Of a stretch of DNA of 64,000 nucleotides, positions 1 to 9,830 are shown piece after piece (position 1 is the stretch's first letter; each line of letters begins with the position of its first letter). This stretch comes from Thiohalobacter thiocyanaticus (GTDB taxonomy: Bacteria > Pseudomonadota > Gammaproteobacteria > Thiohalobacterales > Thiohalobacteraceae): the NCBI RefSeq assembly GCF_003932505.1, contig NZ_QZMU01000001.1, positions 1,736,001-1,800,000 of the forward strand, given 5' to 3'. A program made the translations under genes and the position numbers. Below the pieces are notes generated by a model. It had not been told where the DNA came from. It saw nothing but the letters and a program-made list of their open reading frames with translations, and made no database searches.

Positions 1-588
<588 letters not shown>

Positions 589-691
589 GACAGGGCCCCG
601 ACCCCGCTGCCCGTGGGGTTGTATCCCGGGGCGCCGCCCTCAAGAATACGGTTCAATTTTTCTTATCATCCGAGAGTATCAAGGTAAGGCA

Positions 692-859
692 ATGAAGAAA
701 TGGCAGTGCATTGTATGCGGATTCATCTATGACGAGGCCGAGGGTCTGCCCGACGAGGGCATCGCCCCGGGCACGCGTTGGGAGGACATTCCCGATGACT
801 GGGTCTGCCCCGACTGTGGCGTGGGCAAGTCCGATTTCGAAATGATCGAGATGGATTGA
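692..859 (+). CDS. Rubredoxin
   Basis: A 55-residue rubredoxin, a small cytoplasmic electron carrier with one Fe(SCys)4 centre. Both metal-binding pairs are present: CIVCG near residue 6 and CPDCG near residue 39, with the usual aromatic residues and the [12 protein letters not shown] stretch. The ATG at 692 follows a purine-rich AAGGTAAGG ribosome site and gives the normal family length. It sits 100 bp behind hemF and faces the 6S RNA gene. Its redox partner cannot be told from the context. Confidence 0.95.
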   Translation: MKKWQCIVCGFIYDEAEGLPDEGIAPGTRWEDIPDDWVCPDCGVGKSDFEMIEMD

Positions 860-882
860 CCGGCCGTACTCACAAAAAAAAC

Positions 883-901
883 CCCGCAGAAAAGTTGCGG
901 G
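883..901 (-). terminator. Rho-independent terminator of the 6S RNA transcript
   Basis: CCCGCA and TGCGGG pair around a 7-nt loop; read on the minus strand the stem is followed by a run of T (873-881). It is correctly placed and oriented to end transcription coming through the 6S RNA region. Confidence 0.7.
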
Positions 902-944
902 TAATAAAAACGCTTTTCAGCGTCGGAGGAGTCGATCGGTTACT

Positions 945-1125
945 GTTGCCGTGGTCAACTGTGGCATGGGCCCGTGGAATCGGAACCGGCGTGCTCACAT
1001 TCGGGCGGTGCGACGCTTCAGGCTTTCCGTCGCGCGGACCTGCTCACCACGCCGGCGTCCGCCCATCGGGTTCGGTTTGTTAGGGTTCAGACCCTGACCG
1101 GACCCATGCCACAGTTGACTGTGTC
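945..1125 (-). ncRNA. ssrS: 6S RNA (RNA polymerase regulator)
   Basis: 6S RNA mimics an open promoter and sequesters sigma70 RNA polymerase. On the minus strand a region of about 180 nt, the family's usual length, is closed by a perfect 17-bp stem (954-970 with 1103-1119). Its apical part reads GGTGAGCAGGTCCG, then CGACGGAAAGCCTGAAG, close to the conserved apical part of gammaproteobacterial 6S RNA (E. coli GGTGAGCATGC...GGTCCG...GAAGCCTTAA, from memory). A hairpin GCGACG/CGTCGC caps it and an unpaired central region lies around 1080-1100. No protein-coding frame explains the region. Exact ends are estimated from the closing stem; a covariance search would settle the identity. Confidence 0.72.
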
Positions 1126-1262
1126 CCTCAGGCAGCTTAACGACCGTTGCGGTGCGAACTTTAATCCTGCGTCAGCTGCCTGCACAGAACAGTTTGCATT
1201 CCCCGTGCCAGGTCAGGCCTGATTCCTGTTAGCCTATAAAAATCCAATAGTTATAAATATCG
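1126..1262 (-). promoter_or_regulatory. Leader and possible distal promoter of the 6S RNA gene
   Basis: Upstream of the 6S RNA on the minus strand lies a 9-bp stem CAGGCAGCT/AGCTGCCTG (about 1130-1182), then an AT-rich patch with TATAGG at about 1232-1240. E. coli ssrS has a distal promoter giving a processed precursor, and this layout would fit. No convincing -35 box is visible, so this is a weak call. The remainder up to 1464 holds only one repeat half-element. Confidence 0.3.
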
Positions 1263-1367
1263 CATCGAACTTGCGGTGGGCCGGACCCGGCCCCGGAGAG
1301 GAAGATTTGACACCATCGCGACGGATTCATGCCGCCTGGCCGGGCAGATTCCGACCTTTCGCTTCAC

Positions 1368-1437
1368 CGTCATTGCGAGGCACGCGCCCGAGCGCAGCGA
1401 CAAAGTGGCCCTGGGATGCAGCGCCGCGGCAATCTCC
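1368..1437. repeat. Partial CATTGCGAG-type intergenic repeat
   Basis: Begins CGTCATTGCGAGGC and ends CGCGGCAATCTCC, the first half of the dispersed palindromic element seen whole at 15356, 25353, 34662 and 46863. The closing CGCAATGAC arm is missing here. Confidence 0.7.
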
Positions 1438-1464
1438 AGACGGGAAGCAGTTCGGCTTACGCTA

Positions 1465-2091
1465 CTAGAAACCCTGCTCCCTGGTCTGCTGCGCCTGCAG
1501 CGACTCGATCAGCTGCTCGATGCCGCCGCGGCGGATCTCGGCGGCAAAGCTGGTGCGATAATTGGTCAGCATGCTCACGCCGTCGATGGTGATGTCGTAG
1601 GCCTTCCAGGCCCCGTCCCGGTTGTGCAGGCTGAAATGGATCGGGATGGACGGGCCGGCCGGTTGCTCGATCAGGGTACGTACCGTCACCCGGTCCTCGT
1701 CGTCCTGGCGCAGGGGCAGGAAGCGCATGGACTGACCGTTGTATTCGGTCAGCGCCGTGGCATAGGTCCGCACCAGCAGGGCACGGAAACCCTCGGTGAA
1801 GCGGGCCAGCTGGTCGTCATCCACGCGCCGCGCGTACTTGCCCAGCACCCAGCGCGACATCCGTTCCAGGTCCATGTGGGCAACCAGCACCTCATCGACC
1901 AGTGCATGCAGGCGCTCGGTCTGCGCCTGCACCGCCGGCTCGGCCTCCAGCCGGGCCAGCACCTGTTCCGAGGCCTGACGCACCACCTCCTCGGGCGGGG
2001 TCGAGGCCAGTGCGGCACCCGCCCACAACAGGCCGCCCAGCAACAGGCTGCAGAAGCGGCGGGCACGGGATCGGCAGGACGTCCATGACAT
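1465..2091 (-). CDS. mlaC: MlaC/Ttg2D-family phospholipid-binding protein
   Basis: MlaC-family proteins are periplasmic carriers that shuttle phospholipids between the outer-membrane MlaA complex and the inner-membrane MlaFEDB transporter. The 208-residue product has a signal peptide (charged start, hydrophobic LLLGGLLWAGAALA), then the family's helical region with VDEVLVAHMDLERMSRWVLG and the conserved end YDITIDGVSMLTNYRTSFA. The ATG at 2091 is chosen over an upstream in-frame start because GAAGGAGA precedes it at good spacing and the signal peptide then starts properly. The gene is alone; no mlaEFDB genes are in the window, so a partner transporter must lie elsewhere. Confidence 0.88.
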   Translation of the reverse strand: MSWTSCRSRARRFCSLLLGGLLWAGAALASTPPEEVVRQASEQVLARLEAEPAVQAQTERLHALVDEVLVAHMDLERMSRWVLGKYARRVDDDQLARFTEGFRALLVRTYATALTEYNGQSMRFLPLRQDDEDRVTVRTLIEQPAGPSIPIHFSLHNRDGAWKAYDITIDGVSMLTNYRTSFAAEIRRGGIEQLIESLQAQQTREQGF

Positions 2092-2185
2092 GGCAGGTCT
2101 CCTTCGCGTTATTGTTGTTGGCTCGATTATAGCGACTATCGGCTCACCTGCCGGGGGGCTTGAGCAGGAAAGGGCGGCGGCGGTG

Positions 2186-2740
2186 TCAGCCCAGCGTATC
2201 CGCGGGATCGGCCCGGCCACCGCCCGGCCGGCCGCCTTGCAGCCGCCGAATGACCGCGGCCTCGGTCAGCAGTTCGTCCAGGGTAAGAGGCGCGCTGGCG
2301 CTGGGCCCCAGGGGCAGATACTCGAGCAGGCCGTGGCGTTTCATCACCGTAAAATAGTCCTGTGCCGGCAGCAGGGGGGCGGCCAGTGCGAAGCCCTGCT
2401 GGAGATGCGGGCGCGCGGCGGCCAGCCGGCGGCTGATCAGCAGCTGGCCCGTCACCAGCTCCAGCAGGGCCTGCTCATGGCGCTCCCGGCACTCGGCGGA
2501 CAGGGAGGCGTGATGCATGTCCAGATCCTGCCCGCACCACCAGCCCGCGATCAGCTCGATGAGTCGCTGCACCAGTACCGCCTCCCCGCGCTTGAGCGCG
2601 GACTGGCGGCGCTGCCTGGCCTGTGCCAGCAATGCCCGCGCCGCCGGCTCCGGCAGCGGCAGCGCATACCAGTCGGCCAGCCGCAGTGACGCGGCCGGCG
2701 GGCAGGTTTCCAACAGCGCTTCGAGGTCATGCATCTGCAT
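2186..2740 (-). CDS. Conserved hypothetical protein, 184 aa
   Basis: I do not recognise the family. The protein is helical, rich in Leu, Ala and Arg, with no signal peptide or membrane segment, and ends in a disordered Gly/Arg tail. It is divergent from hemB (83 bp between starts) and 95 bp upstream of the mlaC-like gene on the same strand. The frame is long, its codon use matches its neighbours, and no strong frame opposes it, so it is probably real. The start may be the ATG at 2740 or two codons later. Confidence 0.6.
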   Translation of the reverse strand: MQMHDLEALLETCPPAASLRLADWYALPLPEPAARALLAQARQRRQSALKRGEAVLVQRLIELIAGWWCGQDLDMHHASLSAECRERHEQALLELVTGQLLISRRLAAARPHLQQGFALAAPLLPAQDYFTVMKRHGLLEYLPLGPSASAPLTLDELLTEAAVIRRLQGGRPGGGRADPADTLG

Positions 2741-2742
2741 GA

Positions 2743-3849
<1,107 letters not shown>

Positions 3850-3859
3850 GCCGCCGGCC

Positions 3860-4705
3860 ATGAGTGAAGCAGCCGACGCGGCCCCGCCCGACCGCTACGC
3901 CGTGATGGGCAACCCCATCGCGCACAGCAGATCACCCCATATCCACACCCTGTTCGCGCGCCAGACCCACCAGCACCTGGTCTACGAGGCGATGCTGGTC
4001 GAGCCCGGCCACCTGGCCACCGCCATTGCCCTGTTCCGCGAGGCCGGCGGGCAGGGTCTGAACATTACCGTGCCCTTCAAGCAGGACGCCTGGCGGCTGG
4101 CCGAGGTGCTCAATCCGCGTGCCGAACGCGCCGGCGCGGTCAACACCCTGCTGTGGGGCAACGACGGCCGGCTGATCGGCGACAATACCGACGGCATCGG
4201 CCTGGTGCGCGACCTGACCCAGAACCTGAAACAGGTGCTCACCGACCGGCATGTCCTGCTGCTGGGTGCGGGCGGGGCTGCGCGCGGGGTGATAGGCCCG
4301 TTACTGGAGACGCACCCGGCGCGGCTGCGGGTGGCCAACCGTACGGCGGAAAAGGCGCGGGAACTGGCAAGGTTGTTCGAGGACGCGGGTAATGTCGAGG
4401 GCAGCGGTCTGAACGAGCTGGACGCCGACCGCTTCGATCTCATCATCAATGCCACTGCCGCCGGCCTGGACAGCGAGGTGCCGGCCATTCCGTCCTCGCT
4501 CATCGGCGAACACAGCTGCTGCTACGACATGATGTACGGGAACCAGCCGACGGCCTTCGTCAACTGGGCGCGTAACCACGGCGCCGCGCTGGCCGTTGAC
4601 GGCCTCGGGATGCTGGTGGAACAGGCAGCGGAATCCTTCTACCTGTGGCGGGGGGTGCGGCCGGATACGCCGCCGGTGATCGCCGCGCTGCGCAGCGGGC
4701 TCTAG
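3860..4705 (+). CDS. aroE: Shikimate dehydrogenase (NADP+)
   Basis: Reduces 3-dehydroshikimate to shikimate in aromatic amino acid synthesis. The 281-residue protein shows the substrate-binding motif NPIAHSRSPHIH near the N-terminus, the NITVPFK loop carrying the catalytic lysine, DNTDGIG, the dinucleotide loop LGAGGAARGV and the C-terminal DGLGMLVEQA. Length is normal. It starts 10 bp after hemB stops. Confidence 0.97.
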   Translation: MSEAADAAPPDRYAVMGNPIAHSRSPHIHTLFARQTHQHLVYEAMLVEPGHLATAIALFREAGGQGLNITVPFKQDAWRLAEVLNPRAERAGAVNTLLWGNDGRLIGDNTDGIGLVRDLTQNLKQVLTDRHVLLLGAGGAARGVIGPLLETHPARLRVANRTAEKARELARLFEDAGNVEGSGLNELDADRFDLIINATAAGLDSEVPAIPSSLIGEHSCCYDMMYGNQPTAFVNWARNHGAALAVDGLGMLVEQAAESFYLWRGVRPDTPPVIAALRSGL

Positions 4706-4736
4706 GGCCTGCTCACACTTTCGAAAATGCAGGCCC
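4705..4736 (+). terminator. Hairpin directly after aroE
   Basis: GGGCCTGC pairs with GCAGGCCC across a 16-nt loop right at the aroE stop. There is no T run after it, so terminator function is only possible. Confidence 0.3.
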
Positions 4737-4814
4737 GGGAAGCCCACAGCGTTCCCGGCGCTTCAGGCCGACAGGAAGCCTCCGGAAACGGGCCATGCAT
4801 GAACCGGGAAAGGC

Positions 4815-5171
4815 TCAGGCGGCCAGCTGCTCGCCGGTGCCGCGCCGGCGCTCGTTCTCACGCCGCTCGGCATGCGGCCAGGCCCGGCCGCGCCAGTTGG
4901 GGGCACGGCGTTCGTTGTTGGCGATGCGCTTGCAGAACTCACGCAATACCAGTCGGCGGCCATCGAGATAGAATTTGCCGTTGCGGGCGATGAGCCGATT
5001 CGCCAGCGCCGGTGTGCGGGCATGGAGCACGGCATAGCGCTGCACGCCGCCGTCACGGCCCGGCTTGCGGACGATACGCAGCCGCTGGCTGTCTTCACGC
5101 CCCAGCCGCAACGCTTCGGCAAGCCGGAGCTGGGTGGCCGACGGGGGCAGATTACCAATGAATAGCATCAT
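4815..5171 (-). CDS. RRM-type RNA-binding protein
   Basis: A 118-residue protein starting with MMLFIGNLPPSATQLRLAEAL, which matches RNP-2 of an RNA recognition motif; RNP-1 is weaker (RYAVLHA). The last 40 residues are strongly basic (NNERRAPNWRGRAWPHAERRE), a common RNA-binding tail. ATG at 5171 has AGGAG 8 bases upstream; an upstream in-frame ATG at 5213 has none. It is a single gene between aroE and yrdA. Small bacterial RRM proteins are often cold-induced, but nothing here shows the regulation. Confidence 0.75.
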   Translation of the reverse strand: MMLFIGNLPPSATQLRLAEALRLGREDSQRLRIVRKPGRDGGVQRYAVLHARTPALANRLIARNGKFYLDGRRLVLREFCKRIANNERRAPNWRGRAWPHAERRENERRRGTGEQLAA

Positions 5172-5348
5172 GGCCTTCTCCTGAATCCAGGGCCGTTGGT
5201 ACTGTTCTGACATCCCTGGTAGAGAAAGATTCCTGTCCGGTATCGCGGCAGGGCCCGGCTGCCGCCCGCGGGCATGGTGCTGTGGAAATTGCGGGTATGG
5301 TTGTCCGCTTCCGGATCAATTGTAGGGCTTTCCGCACCCACCCGCCAG

Positions 5349-5885
5349 TCAGCCGGAACCCGACAGGTGCCGGTCCTTGAGCCGGGCATAGTGGCGGGCC
5401 GAGTACTCCAGGAACAGGGTCTCCTGCTCGGTCAGCTGGCGGACCTGCTTCGCCGGTCGGCCCACCCACAGCCAGCCCCCTTCCAGTACCTTGCCGGGCG
5501 GGACCAGACTGCCCGCACCGAGCATGGCCCCGGCCTCGATACGGGCCCCGTCCAGGATCAGAGATCCCATACCAATCAAACAGCTATCTTCTATCGTGCA
5601 GCCGTGCAGGACGACCATGTGACCAACCGTGACGGCGTGACCGATCTCCAGTGGATGTCCGCCAGGCGCGAATTCACTGTCATGGGTGACATGAAGAACA
5701 GAGCCATCCTGAATATTGGTGCTTGCACCAATTTTAATGTGATGAATATCACCACGGGCGACCACGTTCGGCCACAGCGAGCTTTCCGCCCCAATCTCGA
5801 CCTGGCCGATGACCAGCGCGGTCGGATCGATGTAGGCCGAACCGTCGATGACGGGGGTATGGTTTTCGAATGTGCGGATAGGCAT
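5349..5885 (-). CDS. yrdA: Gamma-carbonic anhydrase family protein (YrdA/CaiE type)
   Basis: A 178-residue left-handed beta-helix protein with hexapeptide repeats (VIGQVEIGAESSLWPNVVARGD, then IGHAVTVGHMVVLHGCTI). The gamma carbonic anhydrase histidines are visible in HVTHD and VGHMVVLHGC. Such proteins form trimers with metal at the interfaces; many members have low or no proven hydratase activity. Start at 5885 gives MPIRTFE, the common family N-terminus, with GGAAG upstream; the 24-residue upstream extension is not homologous. Confidence 0.9.
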   Translation of the reverse strand: MPIRTFENHTPVIDGSAYIDPTALVIGQVEIGAESSLWPNVVARGDIHHIKIGASTNIQDGSVLHVTHDSEFAPGGHPLEIGHAVTVGHMVVLHGCTIEDSCLIGMGSLILDGARIEAGAMLGAGSLVPPGKVLEGGWLWVGRPAKQVRQLTEQETLFLEYSARHYARLKDRHLSGSG

Positions 5886-6054
5886 GGAGGGGACTTCCTT
5901 CGGATTTCGTGATCCTGATGCTGACAGTCTATGCAAGCCGCCCCGGCATTGCGACACCCGCGCCTGGCTGCAAGGCAGGATGGGTGGGAGGTGCTTGCGC
6001 CGTAACCCATCCTACAGTGCCGGTACTGTTGCATTGGGGTAGAATCCCGCCCCC

Positions 6055-7947
6055 ATGCTTGAACTCAGGAATCTCGATCTGCAGCGCGGCGACAAGCCCT
6101 TGCTGCAAGGTGTCTCGCTGCGCATCCATCCGGGCCAGAAGGTCGGTATCACCGGCGCCAATGGCTGCGGCAAGACCAGTCTGTTCAGCCTGATCCAGGG
6201 CGGACTGCAGCCCGACGGCGGCGACCTCTCGCTGCCGCCCGACTGGGTCATCGCCAGCGTGGCCCAGGAGATGCCCGACACCGCCGCCAGCGCCATCGAT
6301 CACGTCCTGCAGGGCGATGCCCGCTGGTGGGAACTGACCCGGGCCATCGCCGCTGCCGAGCGCGATCACGCCGATGCGCGCCTGTCCGCCCTGCATGCCG
6401 AGTACGAGGCCATCGACGGCTACCGTGCCCGGCATCGCGCCGCCCGCCTGCTGCACGGCCTGGGCTTTGCCGCCGCCAGCCACGACCGGCCGGTCGCCGA
6501 ATTCTCCGGTGGCTGGCGCATGCGCCTGAACCTGGCCCGCGCCCTGATGAGTCCCTCCGACCTGCTGCTGCTGGACGAGCCCACCAATCACCTGGACCTG
6601 GATGCGGTCATGTGGCTGGAGGACTGGCTGCGGGCCTACCGCGGCACCCTGCTGCTGGTCTCGCACGACCGTGATTTCCTCGATTCCATCATCGACGCCA
6701 TCGCCCATTTCGAGCACGGCGGCATCACCCTCTACAGCGGCAACTACAGCGCCTTCGAACGCCAGCACGCCGAGCAGCTGGCGCAGCAACAGAGCGCCCA
6801 CGAGCGCCAGCAACGCGAGATCGCCCATATCCAGCGCTTCGTCGCCCGCTTCCGCGCCAAGGCATCCAAGGCGCGCCAGGCCCAGAGCCGGCTCAAGACC
6901 CTGGAGCGCATGGAACGCATCGCACCGGCCCATGTCGATTCGCCCTTCCACTTCCGCTTTCCCGCGCCGCGCAGGCTGCCCAACCCGCTGCTGCAGCTCA
7001 AGGACTGCGCCATCGGCTATGACGGCGTGGCGCTGCTCGAACAGGTGAAGCTTTCGCTCACCCCGGACGCGCGCATCGGTCTGCTCGGGGCCAACGGCGC
7101 CGGCAAGTCCACCCTGATCAAGTGCCTGGTGGGCGAACTGCCGGTGCTGGCCGGCGAGACCCTGCCGGCGAAGGAGCTGGCCGTGGGCTACTTCGCCCAG
7201 CATCAGCTCGAACAGCTGCGTCCGGAGCGCTCGCCGCTGCAGCATCTGCAGGCGCTCGACCCAAAGGCGCGCGAACAGGAATTGCGCGACTTTCTCGGTG
7301 GCTTCGGCTTTCACGGCGACCAGGCCCTGGCCGAGGTCGCTCCCTTCTCCGGTGGCGAGAAGGCACGCCTGGCCCTGGCGCTGATCGTCTATCAGCGGCC
7401 CAATCTGCTGTTATTGGACGAGCCCACCAACCACCTGGACCTGGAGATGCGTCTGGCGCTGGAACTGGCACTGCAGGAATACAGCGGCGCACTGGTAGTG
7501 GTCTCGCACGACCGCCACCTGCTGCGCAGCATCGTCGATGACCTCTGGCTGGTCGATGCCGGCCGGGTATCACACTTCGACGGCGATCTGGATGACTACC
7601 GGCGCTGGCTGCTGCAGCGCGAGACGGGAACCGTCGGGGACAGACCTGCGGACACGGACAACGGCCAGCCCGTGGATCGCAAACAGCAGCGCCGCGACCA
7701 GGCCGAGCAGCGCCGCCGCGAGGCGCCATTGCGCAAGGAGTTGAAGACACTGGAGCGCGACCTGGACCGGCTCACCGAACGCCGGCAGGCCCTGGAGGCA
7801 CGTCTGGCCGACACCGCGCTCTATGAGGACGGCGCCCGCGACGAGCTGCAACAGGTGCTGCAGGACAAGGCCGGGGTCGACCGGGAGCTGGAGACGGTGG
7901 AGTCGCGCTGGCTGGAACTCTCAGAGCAGCTCGACGCGGGAACATAG
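6055..7947 (+). CDS. yheS: ABC-F family ATPase (YheS-like)
   Basis: Cytoplasmic ABC-F protein, 630 aa, with two ATPase domains and no membrane segments; the family acts on ribosomes. Domain 1 has Walker A GANGCGKT, signature FSGGWRMRL and Walker B LLLDEPTNHLD; domain 2 has GANGAGKS, FSGGEKARL and LLLDEPTNHLD. Between them lies the arginine- and glutamine-rich linker with the FVARFRAKASKARQAQSR block. A C-terminal coiled coil (from about residue 540) follows. A possible -10 (TAGAAT, 6041-6046) lies so close that the mRNA would be nearly leaderless. An 8-bp inverted repeat AGGATGGG/CCCATCCT (5977-6013) sits upstream. Confidence 0.93.
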   Translation: MLELRNLDLQRGDKPLLQGVSLRIHPGQKVGITGANGCGKTSLFSLIQGGLQPDGGDLSLPPDWVIASVAQEMPDTAASAIDHVLQGDARWWELTRAIAAAERDHADARLSALHAEYEAIDGYRARHRAARLLHGLGFAAASHDRPVAEFSGGWRMRLNLARALMSPSDLLLLDEPTNHLDLDAVMWLEDWLRAYRGTLLLVSHDRDFLDSIIDAIAHFEHGGITLYSGNYSAFERQHAEQLAQQQSAHERQQREIAHIQRFVARFRAKASKARQAQSRLKTLERMERIAPAHVDSPFHFRFPAPRRLPNPLLQLKDCAIGYDGVALLEQVKLSLTPDARIGLLGANGAGKSTLIKCLVGELPVLAGETLPAKELAVGYFAQHQLEQLRPERSPLQHLQALDPKAREQELRDFLGGFGFHGDQALAEVAPFSGGEKARLALALIVYQRPNLLLLDEPTNHLDLEMRLALELALQEYSGALVVVSHDRHLLRSIVDDLWLVDAGRVSHFDGDLDDYRRWLLQRETGTVGDRPADTDNGQPVDRKQQRRDQAEQRRREAPLRKELKTLERDLDRLTERRQALEARLADTALYEDGARDELQQVLQDKAGVDRELETVESRWLELSEQLDAGT

Positions 7948-8018
7948 GTTGAGCCTCGTTCACTCAACCCACAGGCTGCGTTGCTTGCACCTGACGGCAG
8001 TGAGCCTACACTCAGGGC

Positions 8019-8198
8019 ATGAACGACCAAACCACAGATCATAAGGGAAAGCGCCGCAGCCTCAGCATGCACGACGGCATCGCTGCCTGGTGCGACTGCT
8101 GCAGCTGCGAGGCCGAACCCTACTGGCAGGCGGTGGCCGAGGAACTGGGCATCGAGCTGGGCAGCGACTACGAGGATGCGGACAACACTGAGGCGTAG
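8019..8198 (+). CDS. Small Cys-cluster protein, 59 aa
   Basis: Open frame from ATG 8019 to TAG 8198. The protein has a basic N-terminal stretch (KGKRR), the compact cluster WCDCCSCEAEPYW and an acidic C-terminus. Four cysteines within six residues suggest metal binding, but I do not recognise a family. It lies 71 bp behind yheS, on the same strand; a weak AGGG precedes the start. Probably real because composition and codon use are protein-like and there is no competing frame. Confidence 0.5.
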   Translation: MNDQTTDHKGKRRSLSMHDGIAAWCDCCSCEAEPYWQAVAEELGIELGSDYEDADNTEA

Positions 8199-8226
8199 GT
8201 AGCGACAGCCCCCGGATACACTTCCC

Positions 8227-8297
8227 CGTCATCCCGGCGCAGGCCGGGATCCAGAAGCCGCAGCGGTCGATGGATTCCGGCCTGCGCCGGAATGACG
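8227..8297. repeat. GTCATCCCGGC-type palindromic repeat
   Basis: CGTCATCCCGGCGCAGGCC near one end mirrors GGCCTGCGCCGGAATGACG at the other, with TGGATTCC inside. One of four copies of this family in the window (also 9677-9744, 23074-23142, 25978-26048). Confidence 0.85.
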
Positions 8298-8312
8298 AAT
8301 AGGAATTATGAA

Positions 8313-8531
8313 TTACGGGCGCTTCAAAGCCACTATCACCCTGCCCAGCAGCAGCACCGGAAAGGCGCCGTGCAGCAACAGATCGAAGATATCGATGGGC
8401 CGTATCAGTTCCCCCTGGAACAGCATCCGCAGCTTCTCCAGCAGATGCGGCTCGGGCACGAAGGGCGCCAGCCCGAGGGTGAGCGTACCCACGATCAGCA
8501 CCGTCCAGGGCAATCGCTGCAGCCACTGCAT
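8313..8531 (-). CDS. Small membrane protein, 72 aa
   Basis: Begins MQWLQRLPWTVLIVGTLTLG and contains a second hydrophobic segment LLLHGAFPVLLLGRVIVAL, so it is predicted to cross the inner membrane twice with a short polar loop rich in Leu and Pro. Proteins of this kind are often labelled RND transporter-related without experimental support. Start ATG 8531 lies 5 bp after the stop of the flavin reductase gene, so the two form an operon; the longer upstream frame overlaps that gene and is not used. Confidence 0.65.
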   Translation of the reverse strand: MQWLQRLPWTVLIVGTLTLGLAPFVPEPHLLEKLRMLFQGELIRPIDIFDLLLHGAFPVLLLGRVIVALKRP

Positions 8532-8536
8532 CCGCG

Positions 8537-9151
8537 TCACATCCCGTTCTTGAAGGTATCGGTATCGGTCGCGCCGCTGGCGCGTACCTGCCGCAGGGCC
8601 TGGGCGTACTCGCGCAGGATACCCAGGGCCCACTCGAAGCGCTCCCGGAAATAGGTGTCGGCATCCGGGTTGTTGGCCGCGGGGTCGTCATTGAGCACGC
8701 TTTCCACGTTGCGCACGATCACCTGCTCGGGGATGTAGCAGATGCGGTTGTTCTTGTAGCTGCTCATGCGCAGCTCGGCCACCGGATAGGCGCCGCCGTC
8801 GGCCGAGGAAACGGTAACGATCAGGGCCGGCTTGTGCCCGACCTCGAAGCGGCTGCACATCAGAAAGAAATTCTTCAGCCCCGCCGGCACCTGGCCGTGC
8901 CACTCGGGCGAGACCACCACGAAGCCGTCGCTGGCGCGCAGTTCCTCCCGTATCGGATTGAGGCGTTCCTCCCAGGCCGGGTCCTTGTCCCAGATGCCCT
9001 GATCCCACAGGGGCAGGGGATTGCCCGACAGGCTGATCAGGTGGGTTTCATCGCAGAGCTGTTTCTCCTGCAGTGTGCGTTCGACATATTTTGCCACCTT
9101 CAGACTCTGGGCCTCGTCGCGGTGGCTGCCACTGATGATGGTGAGTTTCAT
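8537..9151 (-). CDS. NAD(P)H-dependent FMN reductase-like protein
   Basis: A 204-residue flavodoxin-fold protein. The N-terminal ISGSHRDEAQSLKVA is the phosphate-binding loop that holds FMN, and SPEWHGQVPAGLKNFF is the second conserved flavin-reductase motif. Members reduce flavins, quinones or azo compounds with NAD(P)H; the substrate here is unknown. First gene of a two-gene operon with the small membrane protein. The gene has a clear ATG, and the TGA is placed 5 bp ahead of the next start. Confidence 0.85.
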   Translation of the reverse strand: MKLTIISGSHRDEAQSLKVAKYVERTLQEKQLCDETHLISLSGNPLPLWDQGIWDKDPAWEERLNPIREELRASDGFVVVSPEWHGQVPAGLKNFFLMCSRFEVGHKPALIVTVSSADGGAYPVAELRMSSYKNNRICYIPEQVIVRNVESVLNDDPAANNPDADTYFRERFEWALGILREYAQALRQVRASGATDTDTFKNGM

Positions 9152-9325
9152 GTCATCCCCTGTCGATTATCCTGACGGCAGTGTAACAAGCCCGCAGCCC
9201 TTACTGTAAATCCCTGAATGACAATGGGCATTTCTCCCGGACATGCGCCTGACTCAAGATTGACACGGCTCGTGACGACACAGAATGGCACGTCCGCCCG
9301 GACAGAACAGATAAAGGGGAAACAA

Positions 9326-9601
9326 ATGCAGTTTACTGAGGTGAACCCGGAGGATTTCACCCGGATCACCCTGGAGCGCCTGCCGCACCAGGAGATCGAG
9401 ACCGCCCTGATCGCCATCGGCGGCAATGGTGTGGAGGGCACGAAGTTCAAGGGCCGGGTGCTGAAGGCCGCCGGGTGGAAATATGAACGCCTGACCACCT
9501 ATGCCTCCTATCCCGAAACCGCCGCCGAGGCCTTCAACCGGGTACGCGGCATCCTGCAGCAGACCCGGGAGCCGGAGCAGATTCTGGCGCAATTGGGGTA
9601 G
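9326..9601 (+). CDS. Hypothetical protein, 91 aa
   Basis: Starts at ATG 9326 behind AAAGGGGAAACAA, a good ribosome site; the upstream frame has none. The product (MQFTEVNPEDFTRITLER...) is a small soluble alpha/beta protein without cysteines or membrane segments. I do not recognise it. It stands alone between the flavin reductase gene (divergent) and a nested repeat. Confidence 0.6.
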   Translation: MQFTEVNPEDFTRITLERLPHQEIETALIAIGGNGVEGTKFKGRVLKAAGWKYERLTTYASYPETAAEAFNRVRGILQQTREPEQILAQLG

Positions 9602-9609
9602 GGCACTCA

Positions 9610-9815
9610 AACGCTTTAAACCGCAAAGGCGTCGAAGGCGCGCGAAGGCAAAAAAACAAGGAAAATCTGACCCATCCGTCATACCCGCGGAAACGGGCAT
9701 CCATGTCTCCGCCGTCCTGGATTCCCGCTTTCGCGGGAATGACGGAATTTGCGCAGTATTGCAGTTGCATTTCCCAGCGTGCCTTTTGCGCCTTTGCGGT
9801 TCATGTGTTTTCAGA
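9610..9815. repeat. Nested inverted repeat: CGCAAAGGCG arms around a GTCAT...GGAATGACG element
   Basis: Outer arms AAACCGCAAAGGCG (from 9618) and CGCCTTTGCGGTT (9789-9801) enclose a complete GTCATACCCGCGG...CGCGGGAATGACG element at 9677-9744. The same two-layer arrangement recurs at 22981-23206. Confidence 0.8.
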
Positions 9816-9830
9816 GGTTAGCAAAAACCT

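Noticed and set aside
945..1125. tmRNA or RNase P RNA
   Set aside because: No tmRNA acceptor end or tag reading frame, and no GAGGAAAGTCC block of RNase P; the apical motif fits 6S RNA instead.
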